Assembly (NCBI GenBank): GCA_934365945.1
Contig: CAKRNE010000010.1
Location: 1 to 64,000, forward strand
DNA from: an uncultured Agathobacter sp.
GTDB taxonomy: Bacteria; Bacillota; Clostridia; Lachnospirales; Lachnospiraceae
DNA length: 64,000 nt
Reading direction: 5' to 3'
Position numbers and translations under genes: made by a program. Position 1 is the stretch's first letter. Every line of letters begins with the position of its first letter. Shown here in pieces: positions 54,049 through 63,002 of the stretch. The notes beneath the pieces were generated by a model. That model did no database searches. It was not told where the DNA came from and saw nothing but the letters and a program-made list of their open reading frames with translations.

Positions 54049-55566
54049 TTATGAAAGCTTCAGTTTGTTTAAGATCCTTTTTTTCTCATTACCATTTGTC
54101 ATAACCAGAGTATGGATTACCATTCCGACTAAGACCATGACACATCCCATCAATATAAGAGTTATCCAGTTTGATGGAGTATATATACATGTTAATGCTT
54201 TAAATACAATTATCTGTAAAACTACAGATATAATATGACGAATAATTGTTTTATATAATCTCCACGGATTGATTTTCAGACAATGTGCGCAATATATTGG
54301 ATTAAATATCAGATTTACGCAGCTCATAATAACAGCGGTTGTTAATACAATTGCATAAACTCCAATGTCCGTATACTTTAGCAATATGTACATAGAAACC
54401 GTATTTATAAAACCACTGCCTAATGTAACAAAACACGGAATCATCTTTTTCAGTGTCAACGTATTGACAAAATACATCGGCTGAGCTATTCCTTCTGCAA
54501 TACTTCCAAATACGGCAATTACAGTTAACAGATACAATACATCAGTATCCTGTGATGGAAGCCAGAGCTTATAATATGTCCATCCCAATGCCACAAACCC
54601 TGCAAATGCAACATTAGAAAAAAATCCGCATATTTTCATTGATTTCCCAAGCTCACTAACAAAATCATCTGTACTGCCATTGGAATAGACACGGAGCATT
54701 TTAGGCTGAAATGGCTGATTCACAATCTGATACAGCATACTGAACATCGTTCCTATCGTCTTTACTGCTGCAACCTGTCCGGTTTCAGTTCCAGTAAGCA
54801 TAAGATTTGATACAATTAAATCAAGCCCGCTGTTAAGCACATTTCCAAGGCTATTAACTGACTGCCAGATTCCATTGCTCATCATCTCCCATACACGTCT
54901 AAACGAAACAAGACGTTTTTTAAACGTAAGTTCCGGAACCAGCCTTCTTTTCATCCCCCATAATCCTGCTGCCAGCACAAAAGATGAAACTACTGAGCCC
55001 AGACCTACTACCCATATACTTGGAACCCAAAGCTTAAAAACTATAATAAGAACTGCTGCATCAACCAGATATGATATGATTTTTAGTATTCCTGATAAAT
55101 CCAGCCTGTTCTTTATAAAGCAGCCCGCATTAAGAGGTGTTGTCACCGTTGTAATAACAAAATTCAAGAACACAAGCAAAAATAATGCTTTAACCGCTTC
55201 TGTCAATCCTGCCGGAATTTTTAATATGAATTCAAGCTTTGTGATCATTATTATTGCTAAAAGATAAATAATACCGGATAGCGTTACACAGGCCATCACA
55301 GAAGATGAATAATAGCTGTTAGCCTTCTCCATCTCACCCCTGTGATAACTGATTGAAATATATCTGACTATAAATGTAGTAAGCGCAACCGTAATAATCT
55401 GTGCATATGAAACGGCTGTTTTTGCTATCGCAACAAAACCATATGCATCAATTCCAACATTTTCTGAAATATATGAAGTCAGAAAGAAATTAATCAGATA
55501 ACTTATTACTGCTGAAAGTCCGGAAATAATAATTGTTTTTATCAACCTTTTATTATCATTACTCAT
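54049..55566 (-). CDS. Polysaccharide flippase (Wzx/MOP family)
   Basis: The 505-residue product has about 12-14 hydrophobic spans and the family opening TIIISGLSAVISYLINFFLTSYISENVG with no soluble domain. Members flip lipid-linked repeat units across the membrane. GGAGGGAATAAG lies upstream of the ATG. Its presence beside a Wzy-like polymerase points to block-wise assembly. Confidence 0.85.
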   Translation of the reverse strand: MSNDNKRLIKTIIISGLSAVISYLINFFLTSYISENVGIDAYGFVAIAKTAVSYAQIITVALTTFIVRYISISYHRGEMEKANSYYSSSVMACVTLSGIIYLLAIIMITKLEFILKIPAGLTEAVKALFLLVFLNFVITTVTTPLNAGCFIKNRLDLSGILKIISYLVDAAVLIIVFKLWVPSIWVVGLGSVVSSFVLAAGLWGMKRRLVPELTFKKRLVSFRRVWEMMSNGIWQSVNSLGNVLNSGLDLIVSNLMLTGTETGQVAAVKTIGTMFSMLYQIVNQPFQPKMLRVYSNGSTDDFVSELGKSMKICGFFSNVAFAGFVALGWTYYKLWLPSQDTDVLYLLTVIAVFGSIAEGIAQPMYFVNTLTLKKMIPCFVTLGSGFINTVSMYILLKYTDIGVYAIVLTTAVIMSCVNLIFNPIYCAHCLKINPWRLYKTIIRHIISVVLQIIVFKALTCIYTPSNWITLILMGCVMVLVGMVIHTLVMTNGNEKKRILNKLKLS

Positions 55567-55574
55567 TGTATAAC

Positions 55575-56729
55575 TTATTCCCTCCTGAGTATTTTTTTCG
55601 CTATTACTTTTGGAAATTGCCTGATTTTCCTCACAATGTATTCATGCTGTACGGATTTATATATAGTTGCTTTTAAAGCAGCCCCAACTCCGGATTGTGT
55701 ATATTCCGCCCAAAACAAATCAGATAAATACGATTTATTTTTTGGTGCTTTAAGCTGTGCATTACCATTTACAGCCTCTATATATTTTCGCTCTGATATC
55801 TCAATATCATCACACATTTTCAGCAATTTCTCACCTTTTTTTGTATTAACGGCAATCACCGATACTTTACAGCCCGGATTTTTAAATGGCTCATCTCTCC
55901 CTATTCCCCAGAAATCTCCAATCGTCAAATCACTTCCTCTTTGTGGTCCTGCATATCTGCACTGATAACATGAATCATTAAGTATAATTCCCTCATTAAA
56001 AGCAGTAAGATAAAAATCCTCCGGTCGTTTTCTCTTCCAGATTATTTTATCTTTAGCTTTCATTGTAAGCTCCTCACCATATGCAGAGCGAAATGAAAGA
56101 TATGTTACTTTTTTCTTTTTAATATCCTCTATGTATTCTACATATTCCCTGAATATTTTTTGCGACGGAACTCCATGACAAATCAGCTCAACAGTATACA
56201 ACGCTTCATTCCCATTACATGCATTCCTTGCTGCCTGACACTGGCAAGGAGTGCCGATAAACAGTACATTATTATTTTCATCAATGACCTTTTTAATTTC
56301 ACGATAAATTTTTTCCGGTTTAGCCTGTACGTATTTACTTCCTTTAAATCCGGCAACATCCTCAAGCGAATGGCTCAGCTTTAATTTTGGAAGTAAATTT
56401 TCATCCAGATATGTACCGACAATGTACCATTTTTCAGCTATTGCAGCTTCATAAAGAGCTGCTGCTACACCCCCCGAGCTGCTGCCCTTCTGCTTTTCCT
56501 TGCCCTTACGCCATGCAGCATATGCTGCTTTGGGATTAACAAGCTCAACACTATTGTTAGCCGGACATTTTTTTTGACACAATCCACAGTCCACACATTT
56601 TTCTTCATCAATTACCGGAATAAAATGACCTGTTATTTTCTTTTCCGATAAACTAATTGCAGACTTATTGCAAAGAGAAACACATAGTCCACACCCTGTA
56701 CATTTTTCCTCACTGCATATTAATTTCAT
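55575..56729 (-). CDS. FrhB-like iron-sulfur protein (coenzyme F420 hydrogenase beta family)
   Basis: The 384-residue product starts with two [4Fe-4S] ferredoxin motifs (CTGCGLCVSLCNKSA and CVDCGLCQKKCP), followed by the F420 hydrogenase/dehydrogenase beta N- and C-terminal domains (FIGTPCQCQAARN, CYQCRYAGPQRGSDLTIGDFWG). It is often paired with pyruvyltransferases in polysaccharide loci, where its substrate is not known. The start at 56729 was preferred over an in-frame GTG two codons earlier. It overlaps the end of the pyruvyltransferase gene by about 20 bases. Confidence 0.88.
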   Translation of the reverse strand: MKLICSEEKCTGCGLCVSLCNKSAISLSEKKITGHFIPVIDEEKCVDCGLCQKKCPANNSVELVNPKAAYAAWRKGKEKQKGSSSGGVAAALYEAAIAEKWYIVGTYLDENLLPKLKLSHSLEDVAGFKGSKYVQAKPEKIYREIKKVIDENNNVLFIGTPCQCQAARNACNGNEALYTVELICHGVPSQKIFREYVEYIEDIKKKKVTYLSFRSAYGEELTMKAKDKIIWKRKRPEDFYLTAFNEGIILNDSCYQCRYAGPQRGSDLTIGDFWGIGRDEPFKNPGCKVSVIAVNTKKGEKLLKMCDDIEISERKYIEAVNGNAQLKAPKNKSYLSDLFWAEYTQSGVGAALKATIYKSVQHEYIVRKIRQFPKVIAKKILRRE

Positions 56730-57840
56730 TTTCACACCACTTATCTATTACGCTATTAATCTGTTTTCTTTTATCTTCCAATATATTGTTTACAATACTA
56801 TAATCTATCCTGTCATCCCATTTTTCAACCGTATCCCGGTTTACATATCTGCGATTTTTCAATCCTGTAATATTCAAAATATTATCCATTCGTGTACTAA
56901 ACTTTTTCGGATAAACCACAGCCATCTGTTTATTAAAGTTAATAGAAAATGCTGTTCCATGGAATGAATCCGTGACAATAAACTCTGCATTTTTAATCAA
57001 TGCAAGAAATTCAAATACATCCGGTAACACAAGCTTTTTCCCAACCTTGATATCCGAATAAGAATATGTCACTCTGATAATATCAAGCTTCTTGTGTTTT
57101 GCGATTTTTTTTACCGCATCATCAAAAGATGCATCTGCATGTTCATTATGTAACTGATATACAAGCAAATATTTTTTGTTATTATCCATCCTTGGAATAT
57201 ACTTTTCCCAGCTTTCACGTCCAAGCATCAGAGTAGGATCCAAAACCAGAGATGACTCTATATCATATTTTTTCAGAAGGTCAACTGCTGACTGTTCTCT
57301 TAAAGTTATGAGATCGTACTTTCTAATATAGGGGATTATCTCTTTAGCTTCATTTTCGTCAAATTCTGTTTTTCCTATACTGGTTGCATAGGCAATTCTC
57401 TTTTTATCTTCCGGAACATATTCCAGAAAGAAGCTTTTCTCGATTCCCTGATTCCAGCCACTGTTCCACATCTGATCACTGCCTGTTACATATATGTCTG
57501 CTTTCGGGCAATCCTCTTTGAGCTCTTCAAATGAAGAATACGTTTGGGACGTAAGGTTGATTTTTTGAGTTATAAATCCACGAAATACCTTTTCTGATGC
57601 TTTTATTGACTTTATTTCCAAAAAATCCCTAATTGGTTTCTTTAACCATTTCTTTAATGAATCCTTCTTATCCTTTTTTATATTTTCAATTCTGGCCTCT
57701 GTTTTCTGATCCTTTCGCCAGTAATCAACAAATTCAACCTCGAATCCTTTATCTGTAAAATACTTCTGTGTAGCAAATGTCTGTAACGCAGAACCATAAT
57801 TTACCGTATTTAACACTGTTATAACACTTAGTTTTTTCAT
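56710..57840 (-). CDS. Polysaccharide pyruvyl transferase family protein
   Basis: The 376-residue product begins LSVITVLNTVNYGSALQTFATQKYF and has TGSDQMWNSGW, LREQSAVDLLKKYDI, LDPTLMLGRESW and ITDSFHGTAFSI (here VTDSFHGTAFS), the usual family motifs. Members transfer pyruvate from PEP onto a sugar, giving an acidic ketal. AAAGGAGAAAA precedes the ATG. Start and end overlap short stretches of its neighbours, which fits a tight operon. Confidence 0.87.
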   Translation of the reverse strand: MKKLSVITVLNTVNYGSALQTFATQKYFTDKGFEVEFVDYWRKDQKTEARIENIKKDKKDSLKKWLKKPIRDFLEIKSIKASEKVFRGFITQKINLTSQTYSSFEELKEDCPKADIYVTGSDQMWNSGWNQGIEKSFFLEYVPEDKKRIAYATSIGKTEFDENEAKEIIPYIRKYDLITLREQSAVDLLKKYDIESSLVLDPTLMLGRESWEKYIPRMDNNKKYLLVYQLHNEHADASFDDAVKKIAKHKKLDIIRVTYSYSDIKVGKKLVLPDVFEFLALIKNAEFIVTDSFHGTAFSINFNKQMAVVYPKKFSTRMDNILNITGLKNRRYVNRDTVEKWDDRIDYSIVNNILEDKRKQINSVIDKWCENEINMQ

Positions 57841-57849
57841 TTTTCTCCT

Positions 57850-58935
57850 TTAATAATCCAATGGGACCTTTATTCCTAATACTTTTTTTACACGTTTTGC
57901 ATTTTTTCCAAGTATAAAAGATACTTTTCCTTTTAAAATAAAAAATATAAATAAGCAATGATACATTTTGTATTTAATTCCAAAGAGCAAAATACCTTTC
58001 ACAAAATTTCCGTAATCACTCTTTTTATTTTCCAGATACCTGTAAGTATCTTCTTTGCTTATGACACTCAAAAATCTTTTATATCTTAAACTTAAGCTAT
58101 CTGTATTATCTGACCTTTTAACAAGCTTTGTAATTCTATAATATAGATTTACATTTTCCCATTCGAGCCTGAATTTTTCTTCCAGTCCATAATTTTTAAA
58201 ATATTCATATAAGATGCCATAACGCTCTCTTTCTATTCTGTTGTACTGTTCTTCATTTCTTTCTATCTTATCAGTAAGACTGCCTGTCACTTTAGTGGCA
58301 TAAACATATATTCCCTCCGGTTTATTTATTGCACACACATTGTGAACATAATTAAAATATTCCATATTGAACAGTAAATCCTCGCACCACTCATATTGAG
58401 GTCTGAATCTGATTCCATTGCGTTTTATGATGTCAGTTACATACATCTTATTCCATAAAACCCCAAAATAATATGTTCTTGGACATCCCGCAAACTTTTC
58501 AATTAAAGCCCTGCTATTATAAACCTGTTCACTGATTTCTTCTCCTGTGAAAATAGGCACTCTCGGAATTGGAATAAAATTACCTATTGCCAATTCTATA
58601 TTTTTATCAAAAGCTTCTGCAAGATATTCCGTGGAATTTAACGGTACCCTGTCATCCGCATCCACAAATCTTATCAGTTTTCCGTTGGCATTATCAATTC
58701 CGATATTTCTTGCTTTTGATACGCCACCGTTTTTCACTGAAATCACCTTTATCCTGGCATCTTTTTTTGAAAAATCCTCTAGAATCTGTGGGCTTTCATC
58801 ATTACTTCCATCATTAATCACAACTATTTCAAGATTTTGATATGTTTGGTTTGTAACATCTGAAAGAAGCTTATCTAAATATTTTCCGGCATTATAAACC
58901 GGTATTATAATACTTATTAATATTTCATTTTCCAT
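57850..58935 (-). CDS. Family 2 glycosyltransferase
   Basis: The 361-residue product has ISIIIPVYNAGKYLDKLL, IVVINDGSNDESP and FVDADD, the GT-A core, with a helical C-terminal domain ending in a hydrophobic FIFFILKGKVSFILGK that may bind the membrane. GGAGTAAAAA precedes the ATG. The sugar is unknown. Confidence 0.87.
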   Translation of the reverse strand: MENEILISIIIPVYNAGKYLDKLLSDVTNQTYQNLEIVVINDGSNDESPQILEDFSKKDARIKVISVKNGGVSKARNIGIDNANGKLIRFVDADDRVPLNSTEYLAEAFDKNIELAIGNFIPIPRVPIFTGEEISEQVYNSRALIEKFAGCPRTYYFGVLWNKMYVTDIIKRNGIRFRPQYEWCEDLLFNMEYFNYVHNVCAINKPEGIYVYATKVTGSLTDKIERNEEQYNRIERERYGILYEYFKNYGLEEKFRLEWENVNLYYRITKLVKRSDNTDSLSLRYKRFLSVISKEDTYRYLENKKSDYGNFVKGILLFGIKYKMYHCLFIFFILKGKVSFILGKNAKRVKKVLGIKVPLDY

Positions 58936-58947
58936 TTTTTACTCCAG

Positions 58948-60864
58948 CTAGTTGTTACCATACAGTTCATCTATCTGATTCAATAATTCCTCATTTGGGT
59001 TTGATTTTATATCAAGCCCTGATGCAGTATACAGACCATAATTCGGTTCATGCCATGTAAACCACGTAAAATTACAAGAATTATCTTTTAGCCACTCTAA
59101 AATATCATATGACATTTCATCGATATTACGCTCCGTCTGATACACGTTTCTCGGGATTCCAACCTCTCCATAAAAAACCGGCACATTGTATTTTGTCTGA
59201 ATATCACTGCAATCCATAATGTGTTCAACATAACTTTTATCTAAATGATATATAGTATCTGTATTATATTCCTTTACCGATACCTTCAGACTTGTTGATT
59301 TATCTATACCATTATCTGTTTTAGCCATAAAAGAAACCGTATATTTTTTACCCGGTTCTATGCTGATATACCTGAAATTACTATTATCACTAAAGCTCAC
59401 ATATTGAGTCTCTCCGGATATTCCAATAAAATTATTATTAGCCTTATAATCTAAAACACATTTATCACTCTTTGACCAGTATCTATATGTATCATCAATA
59501 TTGTTTGTCAAATTGTAAATTTCTTTTCCATCACATTTTACCGACAAATCCTTTATTTCTATGTCGTTATTTTGTTTTAAATCAGAAATTTCAATAAGAA
59601 CATATGCATTATTAGCATCTGCACCTGTAAATTCAAAGCTATGGCTACTCCACTCTGACGAAATACCATCACTTGATTTTACAGATATAGAAGGCTTATC
59701 AACCTCCGTTGAACTATCGTTGTCTCTGTAAGCAACAATATCTTCATTTCCATAATATAAAAATTCACTTGGTACTTCATCAAAATATCTGTCAACCAGC
59801 TTCATCTCTACATTCGGATATTTATGTACCTCCAATACCCAGTTAGTATCTTTTACATTTGGATATATGTATTCACGATTCTCTCCGATAGTAGCTCTTT
59901 GAATAAAAAGAATATGATTATTGTCGTTTTGCCTTATCCCGTCAATAATGTCCGATACCAGTTCATTCCATGCCATGTAATCTCCATTTTCGATATATGG
60001 TTCATTTAATATGCCATATGATAGGATTGTTTCATTATCACTATAACGCTCTGCAATAGCTTTCCACATTTCTATAAGCCGTTTTCTGTTTTCATTATCA
60101 GCTTCCCATATATTTTGATTTGCTCCTGTTTCAGGCACACCTCCCTGTGATAGATGACAATCCAATATAATATGGATTCCATACTTCTTTGCCCATTCAA
60201 TATTTTCATCAAACCACTTCCAGCCTGACTCTTTATACACATACGGATTACTATCATCCTCGAGAATATCATAATTAAACAAAAATCTGACTGTATTTAA
60301 TCCAAGCTCCTTGATTTCCTGATAATCCTCTTCACTCATCATATTTGAATCAGCCTGTTTGGGACTTGATGCCACCGCATTGGATGCAACAACGCCATTA
60401 ATAACATATTTTTCATTGCCAATATATATGTCCTGCCCGTCGGTGTGTGCAAATCCACTGTCAACTGCTTCATCCTTCGGCAAATCATATATTTTTCCTA
60501 TAACATAATACTTTGAAAAGCTTTTATATATTCTCTGCCATCTTATCTCCTGGCCATCCTTTACAAACTCACTTACATCCGGCTCCTCAACAATATAATT
60601 ATCCAGACCATCTTCACTATAGTTATTAGATGAGCTGGTACATACTTTACCGGTTCCAATTTTTTTACAAATGATATATGAGGCATTTTTACTTGAAATC
60701 GATGTATTATTTAAATAAAAGTATGCCTTTGCCGGTCCTGCCAGCGGAATATCCTCATCTTCAATTTTTGTATTATTATCCAAAGCACAAAATATGCAGA
60801 TTATTATAAGCAAAAGAACAATTGCTGCCACCTGTAATTTTCGCGTTTTACATAACCTCATCAT
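58948..60864 (-). CDS. Membrane-anchored GH5-like glycoside hydrolase with an inserted domain
   Basis: The 638-residue product has a signal anchor (about 10-28), a domain of unknown type (about 40-145) and a TIM-barrel glycosidase of the GH5 clan (about 150-635). The acid/base is Glu288 in YGILNEPY and the nucleophile Glu567 in VFYGEVGIPRN. In most GH5 enzymes these are about 100-140 residues apart; here they are 279 apart. The extra roughly 150 residues (about 375-535) read as a beta-sandwich of CBM type (SSEWSSHSFEFTGADA, SIEPGKKYTVSFMAKTDNG). It may trim or edit the polymer during export. The start at 60864 follows AGAGGTGATA; an ATG one codon later is equally possible. Confidence 0.84.
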   Translation of the reverse strand: MMRLCKTRKLQVAAIVLLLIIICIFCALDNNTKIEDEDIPLAGPAKAYFYLNNTSISSKNASYIICKKIGTGKVCTSSSNNYSEDGLDNYIVEEPDVSEFVKDGQEIRWQRIYKSFSKYYVIGKIYDLPKDEAVDSGFAHTDGQDIYIGNEKYVINGVVASNAVASSPKQADSNMMSEEDYQEIKELGLNTVRFLFNYDILEDDSNPYVYKESGWKWFDENIEWAKKYGIHIILDCHLSQGGVPETGANQNIWEADNENRKRLIEMWKAIAERYSDNETILSYGILNEPYIENGDYMAWNELVSDIIDGIRQNDNNHILFIQRATIGENREYIYPNVKDTNWVLEVHKYPNVEMKLVDRYFDEVPSEFLYYGNEDIVAYRDNDSSTEVDKPSISVKSSDGISSEWSSHSFEFTGADANNAYVLIEISDLKQNNDIEIKDLSVKCDGKEIYNLTNNIDDTYRYWSKSDKCVLDYKANNNFIGISGETQYVSFSDNSNFRYISIEPGKKYTVSFMAKTDNGIDKSTSLKVSVKEYNTDTIYHLDKSYVEHIMDCSDIQTKYNVPVFYGEVGIPRNVYQTERNIDEMSYDILEWLKDNSCNFTWFTWHEPNYGLYTASGLDIKSNPNEELLNQIDELYGNN

Positions 60865-60891
60865 TATCACCTCTTACGTAATATATATTAA

Positions 60892-62031
60892 CTATGGACG
60901 TTCTTCCAAATATTTATATACCCCAGTTTCTTTAAAGAACAACCATGGAAATACCGGAAAAATATCTAAGGCTGTAGATTCAGAAAGACCGAATAAAAAT
61001 ATAGCTGCCATAAGAATTAAATCCAGCTTTTCTCCATGCTTATCTAAACTATACGATGTATATATCGCAATTATTCCTACCAATGCTGACGAAATTAATC
61101 CATATCGAATCATCAACATCCCCCAGAAATTATCTATATACAAAGTGAAATATCCAAGCTTAGGAAGAAAAATTTCTTCATTTATGATTTTGTGTCCGCT
61201 AAGATTTATCCCATACAAATCATATGCACCTGCAATCATTGTCAATCTTCCGTTCATAAAATCATCTATCTTCTTTAAAATCCCCAAATCGGGATTATTC
61301 AAATATGCCACTGCCAATACTAATACCATTGCCAGACCTATTATAAAAAGGTTCTTACATATAAACCTGACTGCAAAGGAGCTTTGCAAATTAATTAATA
61401 TATCAAACAGGATCACCAATACCAAAACTATAGCCACAGTTCTTGTATTTGGAAAAATATATATAAATGCACTACCACCAAGAAGTATTAGATACAATAT
61501 TTTTTTATTGATACTTTTATAATACAGATAAAAAAACATCAGACAAATAAAAAGAAAATACAACGAAAACCCATTGGCATGATTGAAATAAAATGAATGT
61601 CTCATGCTTACAGTTCCATTTATCTCCCTTGTTTTTGTAACAACTGCATTTCCCAAAATAAAATTAATGCCATACCATACAATTGAAAATCCCATTAACG
61701 GGGCGGTTACCTTAAATAAGACGTCTATAATATCCATGCATTCTATCTCCTTTGATGACAGAAGAATCAATATAATTGCAAGAATATTTGTTGACCCCGT
61801 AATCTTGTAACTGAAAAATCCATATGCAACAGCACATAATTCAATAATAATTAAAGGATTCCACTCAAATCTCATAATTATTGCCAAAACCCAGCAAAAA
61901 ATGGCACCATACCATAAAAAGGTGAGTATCGGAATAGGGACCGGATATGAAGTATAACTGAAGAAGCTTCTAAACACATATAAAATTAATCCACAAAAAA
62001 ACATATTTCTTTTATCTAAGAACAATTCCAT
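60892..62031 (-). CDS. Polysaccharide polymerase (Wzy-like)
   Basis: The 379-residue product is almost entirely hydrophobic, with about ten predicted spans and a large loop around MRHSFYFNHANGFSLYF that resembles the catalytic loop of O-antigen polymerases/ligases. Such proteins link lipid-bound repeat units. AGAGGATAGATAC precedes the ATG. Wzy proteins are poorly conserved, so the call depends on topology and context. Confidence 0.78.
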   Translation of the reverse strand: MELFLDKRNMFFCGLILYVFRSFFSYTSYPVPIPILTFLWYGAIFCWVLAIIMRFEWNPLIIIELCAVAYGFFSYKITGSTNILAIILILLSSKEIECMDIIDVLFKVTAPLMGFSIVWYGINFILGNAVVTKTREINGTVSMRHSFYFNHANGFSLYFLFICLMFFYLYYKSINKKILYLILLGGSAFIYIFPNTRTVAIVLVLVILFDILINLQSSFAVRFICKNLFIIGLAMVLVLAVAYLNNPDLGILKKIDDFMNGRLTMIAGAYDLYGINLSGHKIINEEIFLPKLGYFTLYIDNFWGMLMIRYGLISSALVGIIAIYTSYSLDKHGEKLDLILMAAIFLFGLSESTALDIFPVFPWLFFKETGVYKYLEERP

Positions 62032-62035
62032 GTAT

Positions 62036-62989
62036 CTATCCTCTTCCCTTAATTCTCTTAAACAAAGGTTCTGAAACCTTAAGTAATAAAATCTGTAAAA
62101 ACATATTTCTTGAAATATATTTGCTGATTTTCAACAGCTTTGCTTTCTTAAGCAAACATACTACCCTGTTATATTGTTTACTATACCTTTCAACCGCATC
62201 ATGATTTCTATACAACATAAGCAGCAGCCAATAATATACCTTAATCTGATTAATCTCAGCCCAGGGCAATAACTTTGGCTTTTCCTTTTTTATAACTCCA
62301 AGCATATAATCCGCTACATCAAGTGTGTCAAACCATCTCTCATCAAATTTTCTGGTAGCAGATACATCTCGCTGTATATAATTATATTTTGATACATCAT
62401 AAACTACATACTTCTCTGCCTTCATAAGGGCCTCAAATATAAAAAGCTTATCCTCATTAATTCTAATTGCCTTGTCATACTCTATCCCTTTAATTGTCTT
62501 TGCTTTAAAAAGCTTTGTCCAAACGCCAATATTCACATTGTTTCCTATCAGAAAAAACTTAATGGCTTCATCCCTGCTATATGTATATAATTTATTTGTG
62601 CCGAATTCTTCTCTGATGACAGCGCCATCCTTTACAATGGCAGCTCCACACGAAACAATGTCGGCATTTGTTTCAATTGCCTTTTTATACAAAACACTCA
62701 GCATATCCTTATCCATAAGGTCATCAGCGTCTATAAAGATTAAATACTCTCCATGTGCATGTCTGATACCATTGTTTCTCGCAACACTCACACCTGAATT
62801 TTCCTGATTTATAATGTGTATCCTGCTGTCATTGGACTGTAATTGTTTACATATGGACAATGAATCATCTGTTGAACCATCATTCACAAGAATAATCTCT
62901 ATATCTCTATAATCCTGCTCAATTACTGATTGAATTGCAGCCTTTAAATATTTTTCTGAATTGTATACCGGAATAATAACACTAATCAT
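62036..62989 (-). CDS. Family 2 glycosyltransferase
   Basis: The 317-residue product has ISVIIPVYNSEKYLKAAI, IILVNDGSTDDS and FIDADDLMD, the GT-A core. The start at 62989 was chosen because similarity begins at MISVIIP and ACAGGAAAAAG lies before it; a longer in-frame start at 63010 overlaps the upstream gene. The gene lies five bases from the polymerase. Confidence 0.87.
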   Translation of the reverse strand: MISVIIPVYNSEKYLKAAIQSVIEQDYRDIEIILVNDGSTDDSLSICKQLQSNDSRIHIINQENSGVSVARNNGIRHAHGEYLIFIDADDLMDKDMLSVLYKKAIETNADIVSCGAAIVKDGAVIREEFGTNKLYTYSRDEAIKFFLIGNNVNIGVWTKLFKAKTIKGIEYDKAIRINEDKLFIFEALMKAEKYVVYDVSKYNYIQRDVSATRKFDERWFDTLDVADYMLGVIKKEKPKLLPWAEINQIKVYYWLLLMLYRNHDAVERYSKQYNRVVCLLKKAKLLKISKYISRNMFLQILLLKVSEPLFKRIKGRG

Positions 62990-63002
62990 ACTTTTTCCTG
63001 TT

